A stretch of DNA of 64,000 bases from contig JADKCA010000001.1 in the NCBI GenBank assembly GCA_016714795.1, positions 682,001 through 746,000 on the forward strand. Reading direction: 5' to 3'. The notes below the pieces were generated by a model. It did not search any database. It saw nothing but the letters and a program-made list of their open reading frames with translations, and was not told the origin of the DNA. Each line of letters opens with the position of its first letter. Positions within the stretch are counted from its first letter, which is position 1. This stretch comes from Sphingomonadales bacterium (GTDB lineage: Bacteria > Pseudomonadota > Alphaproteobacteria > Sphingomonadales > Sphingomonadaceae). The translations under genes and the position numbers were made by a program. Of this stretch, positions 11,301 to 20,300 are shown one piece after another.

Positions 11301-14300
11301 TGTCATGGGCAGCTGACAGGGCGCCAACCGTGATCGGCCCTGTGGCGATCAGCGAAACCGATCCTCTCAACGAAGAAACCGGGCCAGCATTGATGGATGT
11401 TGCGCGGACGGCCACGCCATCGTCGCCACTCAGCCGACCCAGGCCGGCGCTGCCGCGATTCCCGGTGAGCGCACCGCCGGTAATGCTCAGCATGCCTCCG
11501 GAAGCGAATTCGTCGTAGCTGACATCGCCGCCCAGTGTTGCTGTCAGCGCATTCAACGCGCGCACGGAGCCCAGCGTGGAGGTGTCGGTCAGGCCAAGCG
11601 TCAGTCCGCCAGCTGCGGACACGATGTTGCCGCCGGCAGCAGACCGTGCCGATACGCCGACTGTCCCTTGACTTTGCAAACTGGAATAGGTGAGGGGGCC
11701 GCCCACCGCCGAAATATCCAGAGCCCCGGCATTGACGGCGGCGAGACCCATGGCTCCGGTTCGCGCGGTCAGCGACGTCGAGAAAAGGCCACCATTGTCA
11801 ATGCTGCCAGCGGTCAATGTGTTGCCGGTCGCACGCAATGCACCGCCGAAATTGGCTGTGCCAAGAGTTACGGCATTGGCCGCGTCGATTGTCGCTTCGG
11901 TGGAACGGGTGAGGGTGGTGACAAAAACATTGCCGCCGGTCGAGGAGAGTTCGACCGGCCCGCCCACATCGACTTCTCTGACAGTCACACCCGCGCCGCC
12001 GCGCACAAAGCTGGGCGTTGCCGCTGTGCCGGTGACCTTGCCGGTGGTGGCGGCACCATTGGCCGCAACCTCGATGAACTGGCCGCTGAGATTTCCGACT
12101 GTGATTGCTCCGGTTGCAGTCGCTGCAATCCGGCCCGCAGTCGGTGAACGACTTACAATGTCGCCCCCGGTGATGTCGCCTGCCAGGGCGTTCAGGATGA
12201 TCGATCCGCCGCCTGTCCCGCTTGTCAGGAAGACGGGCCTGATCGTGTTGTAGCTTATGCTGTCCGCCTCGATGTCGGCACCATCGCGGTTCACAAGCGA
12301 CCCGGTCGATGTGAAAGACCGTCCGCGCATGACAAGGGTACCAGCGCTGGATGCGTCGAGCCGGACGAGATTCGCTCCGGTGAACACCATGTCCCCACCC
12401 GCGGCGAAGTCCACGCCAATATTCTGTGCGTTGATGGTGAAGCTGGCGTTGGTGTCGCCCAATGTCCCCACGATCCGTCCAACAGTCAGGTCTCCGCCGA
12501 TTTCCAGCGCTCCGCCATTGACCACAGTTCCGGCAGAATCGATGGAGCCAATGGCGTTGGAGGTCAGGATGGATTGCAGCGTGATATTGGTCCCGCCGAG
12601 ATTGACGAGTCCCGCACTCAGGCGCGCCCCTGCGCCGTTGATGTTGTCGCGGCCGAACAGGGCAATCGAGCCGCCCGTGAGTTGCGGCCCGGCGTTCGCG
12701 CCGCCATTCAGGTCCAGATTGCCTTCCGTGGCAGACAGGAACAGCCCGCCAGTGGCGTTGAGCGCGGTTCCGGCCTGAGCGGAAAGCCGGTCTCTGGCCG
12801 TGATGGCGATGGAACCGGCTGTGACCGAGCTGCCAAGGTGAACCTGATTGCCGCCGCTGATGGTGATGTCGCCCGCCGCAACCAAAGCACCAAGGCATAG
12901 ATTGCCTTCAACGCAATTCGGATCAGTCAGCAGACCGCCGTCATCAGACCCGGCAACGCCGGGGGCCGGGGCGTTGAGAATATTGAACAGCAGCGCATTG
13001 GCGTTGAACCGGGCCGTTGGCGCGCTGATCGCATGAGCTTCCAGATCAATGGTGCCGTTCAGCGCGGTCAGCGCGCCGTTGCCCAGAATGATCGAACCAA
13101 TTTGGGCGGGCGGCAGATCACGCGGGTTGAGCGTGGCCGGACGAATCACGATATCTGCGCCGGATGAGAAATTCACTCCATCGACCGCACTGGCATTGTT
13201 CCCGCTGGCAATGCGGGTCGTGGCTCCTGATGTCAGGCTGGCCCCGGCCAGAGCGTTGAAGTTGCCGCCTGCGTTGACGAACAGATCGCCTGTGGCGCTG
13301 ATGGCAGCGCCAAGGCTTGTGTCGTGATTGTAATAATCCGGTGTGACGGACACCAGATCATAGCCCGAATCGATCGTGATGGCGGCACCGGTCGCATTGG
13401 TGGTGGAGACGGCCCCGTTCAGCGTGACAGCCCTGCGCGCGCGCAAAGTCATTGCGTTGACGGATTGCAGCGCGTCTGCGGTCAAAGCACCATTGTCTGA
13501 TGTGATTGAGAGCGTTCCCGTCGCGCGGACCAGTGTGCCGGGATTGGCAATGAAATTGTTTGTTGCGCGCAGGGCAATGTTCCCGCCCACAATGGTCGGG
13601 TCAGTTTCTGATCGGCCAATATGGTTGATCACCAGGTTATTGCCTGCCGTGAGCGTGAATTGCCCCGTGCCACCAACACGCCCTGCACCGGTCGCATTGA
13701 TGGTGATGTCTTCAGCGGCAGAGAGTGTTGCGCCGGTCGGGATCAGGATCGTCGCATTATTCGCATCGAAGGTGATGCCTGTTCCTGGATTATTGCCCGT
13801 GTCTCCTCGTGAACGCGCTGTCAGCGTTGTGAAGCGGACTGCGGGTGCAGTTGAATCGCCGTTGCGGTTGGCGATGCTGATCCCGCCGGAGCGTGCAGTG
13901 GGGGAGGAGCCGCTGGCCCCATTGCTGTCCACGATGACGGCGGACAGGTCGAGCGCGCCAAAGTTGCCGCCTGCGTCCTTTTCAGCAACCAGATTGACCG
14001 CGCCACCGCTGCCACCGGCCAAGAGGCCTGCGCTACCCGCGCGTCCTTCACTGCCGACCGCGCCAGGTGAAGCCGCGCTGCCGGGCTGGCCTGCCGCGCC
14101 GAAGAAGACGGCAACGCCGCCCGCGCCGCCGCTGCCGGGATTTCCGGCCGCGCCGCCCAGGCCCGCAGCCCCGCGCGCACCAGCTGCCGCAAAGGCAGGG
14201 GCGAGCCCGTTGGCCTGCGCTGTCACAGATGTGGTTGTAATGGAACCACCCGTCGCCGTGACGGAAATGATGCCGCCACTGGTCGCGCCGGCCAAGCCGC

Positions 14301-17300
14301 CATCGCCACCATCGCCACCTTGGCCGCCCGCGCCGCCATTCCCGGCATCGCCGCCGCGCCCGCCATTTCCGCCGAAGAGCCCGATTGCGGCCCCATTGCC
14401 GCCGGTTCCCCCGTTGCCACCAGTCTGGCCGGTTCCACCCCGGCCGCCTGCGCCACCGGTTCCGCCCGCGCCAGACAGGCCATTGGCCACCAGCACCAGA
14501 TCACCCGCCACCATCGTGCCGGTGAGTGAGGTGACATTCAGCGTGCCTCCGGCTGCCGCTCCTCCGGTGCCTCCGGTGCCTCCTTTGCCGCCTGTCTTGC
14601 CGGTTGAACCGTCAGTGCCGGCCAGTCCTGGCGTACCGGCGGCCCCCGCTGCGCTGCCATTGCTGCCGTTTGCTCCAACGGCGGCAGAGGTGGCATGATC
14701 GGCCCCTTGGGCACCCTGACCGCCTGCACCGCCCGCCCCGCCCACGGCGCGCGCAGTCGCAGTCACGCCGCTAAGCGTCATTGCGGCATTGCTGGACAGA
14801 AGCGTCACCGAACCGCCGGTTGCATCGCCGCCCTGACCACCCTGATCGCCATCGGGTTGAGTTGCATTGCCTGCGGCACCCGTCGCACCGGACCCGCCGA
14901 GCGCGGTTGCACTAAAATCTGTTGTCGCTTCAAAATCCAGGCTGGAATTGCCCGATGCAGCGATGCGGATCGTTCCGCCAAACGCATCTCCGCCCCGTTC
15001 CGCGCCAAAGCCGAGCGCGCCGGTTCCGCCCGCCCCGCCAATGCCGCGCGCGGCAACCCCGCCGCCATTAATGTCGAGAGTCGTGCCGACATTGCTGGTT
15101 TGAACCCGCGCCTGACCGCCACGTCCGTTTCCGCCCCGCGCGCCCGCTGCCGCACTGGACGCGCCACCCGCGCCACCCGTTCCATCGCTGACGAGCGTGG
15201 CCGCACCAATGGTGAGCAAGCCGCCGCTATGATCGATCAGTGCGCCCGTTCCCGGCGCGCCTGCGCCGCCCCCGCCAATGCCTGCGCCACCCGCGCCGCC
15301 GGTTGAGCCTGCTCCACCTGCACCACCCGTGCCCGATGTGTTGATGGAGATGGTTGAAAAGGCCGGATCGACCGCAACATTCAGATTGGCCGTTCCGCCC
15401 AGACCATTTCCGCCTGCGCCACCGCTTGTCGCGAGGGTGGCCGAGGGAGCCAGAGTGCCACCCGCACCGCCGATCCCCACCGCGCTCAGGTTAACAAGAG
15501 CATCGACGGAAAAGGCCAGCGTCTTGCCAGTCAGGCCCATGTTCACGTTGCCGCCTTGCCCGTTGCCGCCAGCGCCAGAGGTCGCGCCCGCGCCTCCGAC
15601 ACCGCCGGTTGCCTGACTGGCGACCTCGAAGGCATTAATGCCTGTGTTCGTGCCGATAGAGAGGGCAAGCGTTCCACCTGTGGCATCGCCGCCTGCCGCG
15701 CCCGCAACAGATGAAGACCCGCCGCGACCACCCGTCACGATATCGCGCAACGTAATGGTGCCGGTCATGGCGACGCTGCCGCCCGTGATGCGGACATCAT
15801 AGGTAGAGCCCGTTGCGGCTCCCGCCAGACCTGCCGGACCGTTTGACAAAATGATGGGGCGCGGACTGACGAAGCTCAGATCTTCCTGAAGGCTTGATCC
15901 GCCGTTGCCGCCCGTCACATTGGACGTGAAGTTGAACGAGTCGACCGGATTGGCCAAGGTTCCAAACACGCCATCGCTGATTGCGACAGCGATGGTGCCA
16001 CCGCGCGCTTCGGATCCATTGGCACCTGCAAGGCCGATGCCTCCGTCGCCGCCATTCCCGCCTGAGACATCTGCCGTGATGCCGAATGTTGCAGGTGTCG
16101 CGCTGTCGGAGAGAAATCTGCCGCTCGTTTGCGTGTAGGTGAATCGGCCGGCCGTCGCGTTGCCGCCCGTCCCGGCGCCAGAGCCGGTGCCGGTAACCCT
16201 GCCGCTTCCGCCAGATCCGCCAATGGCAGAGACGTTCGCAGACAAGGCACCGGTGGAGAGGCTCGCGCCGGTCAGCGTCAAGCCGATCTGTCCGGCTGTG
16301 GCGGCGCCCCCATTCCCGCCCGCACCGATCAGGCCGACGCTGCCTTGCCCCCCGGTTGCGCGCGCGGACGCGCTGAGAGAACTTGCTGTCAGGCTGGTCG
16401 TGGCTCCGGTCAAGTCCACTGCAACGGTTCCACCCGCGCCTGTGCCGCCGCGGAACCCTGCCGGGGGTGTTACAGACGCCAATGCGGGGTTGATGCCATC
16501 CGCGCCGCGCCCGTCTGCTGAAAGCAGAAGATCGCCGGTCGTTGCGCTCGCCCCGTTTCCGAGGGTGAGGGTAACAATTCCCGCCGTTCCGTTGCCACCA
16601 TGGCCGCCGCCGGCAGGAATGCCGAGGGATTCGCCGCCCAAAGCATTGGCGCGCGCAAAGAAGCGGGGGAGGGTGAGCGAACCTCCATTGGCGGACAGGG
16701 TGGCATTGCCTGCAATGGCGTTGCCTGCCGTTCCGCCGTTTCCGTCGGACGCTGAAAGATTGGCCCCGTCTCCCGGCATCCCGCCCGAACCGGCATAGCT
16801 TGCTGCATCAAGACCGATTTCATTGAGGATCAGTTGCGTGATCGTAAGCGTAGCACCGACGGATTCGAGCGCCGCAGTGCCGCTCGTAGCCGCGCCTCCA
16901 TTGCCGCCATTGCCGCCTACGCCGACGCCGCCGGATATGATCCCGGATCCGCCACCACCACCTTGCCCGCCACGGGCTACGGCGGAAACCAGGAAATCGG
17001 TAATGTTGGCCGTCACCGTTGCGCCGTCGAGCACCAAGCGGGATTCGCCCGCGCTGGCCGCGCCACCGGCTCCGCCATGGCCGCCGTCGCGTGCCGCAGT
17101 CGTGCCTGTGGCTCCGGAGCCGCCATGGCCGCCTCGCGCGTCACTGGTAACAAGAAATCCGTTGGTTGAGGAAAAATCGGCGCCGGTGATGGTCACTACC
17201 GCGCTCGCAGAAGTGGCCTCGCCGCCAGACCCGCCCGTGGGCAGGGCCGAAACGCCTGCGCCGCCACTGGCCGATGAGCGGACGATGGTGTTGCCCGCCG

Positions 17301-20300
17301 TCAGCGATGTCGCCGTGCCTGAAACGGCCAGTTCGGAAGGCGCGCTGGTGGCCGCGCCGCCAATCAGCCCGCTGCCACCCGTGGCTTCCGTGGACACGCT
17401 GAGCTGCGTGGTCGTGTTGATGCCCGCATCATAGGTGAGGGATGCTGTGCTTTCAGGCGCAATCGTTGCGGCTCCGCCATTGCCGGGCGTCACGTCGCTC
17501 GCGCCGCCATTGCCGCCCGAAGCCGTCGCCAGCACGGTGACGCGTCCGAGCGCATTGGTGTGACTCAAGGCGGCAATCACGGAACCCGCGCGCGCCTCAC
17601 CACCATTGCCACCTGCGCCGGTTCTCGTGATCGAAATCGTCTCGCCACCGTCGCCGCCTTGGCCGCCCTGAGCGGCTACGGACAAATTGATATTCACACC
17701 AGTTGAAGAAAAACCGTTGCCGCCGCCTCCGCCGATCGACGCTGCACCGCCATAGCCCAGCCCGCCATTGCCGCCAGCGCCGCCCGTGTTTCCTGCCCCG
17801 GCAATGCTACCTGCGGACGCATTGCCGCCGGTCGCCGTAGCGCGCACGGAAACATCACCGGTCACGATAACTTTGCCATCGGTCAGCGTGGCAATCTGGG
17901 CCGTGCCACCGCGCGCGGCTCCGCCGTCTGCTCCGGCAAAGGCCGTTGGGCCGACAGAGGTGGAGGTGCCCCCTGCGCCGCCACTCCCATCGGCCGAAAC
18001 GCTCAATGCGGCGGGCCTCAACTCGGTGGTTGCGCCCGTGATATTGATTGCCGCAAGGCCGGCATTGCCTGCGCCGCCTGCGCCGCCTTGTCCCGCCGTT
18101 GCCGTGCCGCCAACGCCGCCTGTGCCATCTGAACGGACCGTAAGTGCTGTCGTGACATTCAGGACATCAGTCGTCAGGTCGAGCCTGGCACCGCTCAGAC
18201 CGCTGCCGCCGGTTCCGCTGCCCCCTGCGCCGCCCGAAGCGCCCGTGCCCCCTGCGCCGCCGAGCCCGCTTGTATCAATGGTCAACGTGCCGATCGTGGG
18301 GTCTGCCCCGATCTTGAACGTCGCGCCGCCGCCAATGCCGATGCCGCCCGCGCCGCCCGTTGTGATGCCGGTTCCCCCGACACCGCCAATGCCCCTTGCG
18401 TTCAAAGTAGCCGTGGTCACGTTCAACTCACCGCCCAAAGTCCGAACGGAGATGGTGCCCGCGCGGCCTGTGCCCCCTGCACCGCCCTGGCCCGCCACAT
18501 TGCCTCCACCGGCGCCACCCGTGCCCAATGCACTCAGAGTCAGGTTGGAGAGATTCGTTATCGCGGTGCCGGTCTTGGTGATGTTGATCGTGCCGCCGGT
18601 TCCCGTGCCGCCATTCTGTCCGACCAGAGTGCCGCCCTGACCATTGGCCGTGGCTGTGATGGAGCCCGCGCTGAACGTGCCATTGCCAAGATTGATCAGC
18701 ACTGTACCGGCGGTGCCATTGCCGAGCACTGGTATGTTCCCGCCGCCAACGACGTTCAGGTTGTTCGAAATGAGGCCGCTGCGTCCGGTGGCGGACACAT
18801 CGATGGACAGCGTGTTGCTGACGTTGATCGTGCCACCTTCAAGGTTGAAGGAAATCGTTCCGCCATTGGAAGAACCGATTGCCGAGGGCAGCGCTGCCGC
18901 GTTCAGGTTCAGATTGCCTGTCACCGTGATGGAGCCCGGCGTCCCGGCCACATTTGGGTCATCAATCGCGGAGAAGGCAATGCCGCCGCCGATATTGCCA
19001 AGACGGCTGATCAACGATGCGCCTTGCTCAAACAGGATGCTCTGGCCATCGCGCGCCGTCAGGCTGATCAACCGGTCCGAGAACAGGAAGGCTTCCTGCC
19101 GGAAGGTGACATTGCCCTGGGTCGCATCGCTGACCGAGACATTGCCTTGTGCCGAAATGATCGACGTGGACGAAATTTCGGTACCCGTTGCGCTCGGCAA
19201 GAAGCTGATGTCTGATTTGAATCCACCAGAGGCGTCGCTGAGCGTCCCGGCCGCCAGTTTGGAGCCGGACAGCAATATGACGGCACCATTGGTTGTCGTT
19301 GCGTTGGATGCTGCGAACCCGATGTCGCCTGAAAGCAGCATCGTGATGGCATCATTCTTGGGAATGGCGGCCATGACGATCTGGCCATTGTTGAACTGGC
19401 CTCCGTCTCGTGCCGGGCCAGTGGTGGTTCCGGTATGAACGATCCCGTTCGCATGGCCCGTTCCCGCAGAAATTGAAACGTCGAACAGTCCTGCGGGATT
19501 GAAGGTGATGTTCACGCCTTCGCCCGCAGCCAGCACCGCGCCGGAATTGGAGAAAATGGAGCCGCCCTGTTCAACGAGAGGCGACAATAGCGCGGTATAG
19601 GTGGACGTCGTGATGGACGCGCCGGCTTTCACCGAAACATAGGAATCAGAAACGGGTGCGCCATAGCCGAAAAAGCCTGTTGCGCCGTTGATGTCTTGAA
19701 AAGTGCCCGTGACCGAGTCGAGCGGGTCCAGCGTCGTCAGGATCAGTCCGCCCACATTGAAAACGGATGTGGGGCCGACGATGATCCCGTTCGGGCTGTA
19801 GAACCAGACATTGCCTTTGCCTGCAATCGTGCCATCCGGATTGACGATATTGCCTTCCACGCGGCCATTCAGGCCGATAGCGCGCGCATTTGCGGATGCC
19901 GCGGGGCCGACGGGAATGATGCGGTTGAGCACGGTAAAGGGCTGCGTGCCCTGGAAGATGGCCTGATCGCCCGCGCCCAGAAAATTGATCGCGCCGAGTG
20001 CGGTATTCGGGTCCGTATCCGTCGGTGTCCAGTTGATGATCGTCTTGGGAACGGAAATGGTGACGCGATCGGTTGTGACACTGCCTGCCACGGTCGTGAC
20101 GCGGTTGGCCGCACCGACGGGAACCGTGAAGCTGCCTTTCAGCGCGGGCGGCGTCGGCGGAACGACAATCGCGGGCGGCGTCGGCGGAACGACAATCTGG
20201 GCCTGAGCTTGAGATACGGGATTGAGCAGGGCCATGACAGGCAGTGCGCATCCGGCAAGGATCATCTGTTTCCGGCGCGCGATTCGTCTTTGGGCGTTCG

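Noticed and set aside
13376..14698. Long proline-rich plus-strand reading frame (440 codons)
   Set aside because: It is the complement of the Gly-rich part of tpsA; GGC/GCC-rich codons make antisense frames open. No ribosome binding site or recognisable domain.
17768..19438. Further plus-strand frames of 264-290 codons opposite tpsA
   Set aside because: Same composition effect as above; low-complexity Pro/Ala/Val products.
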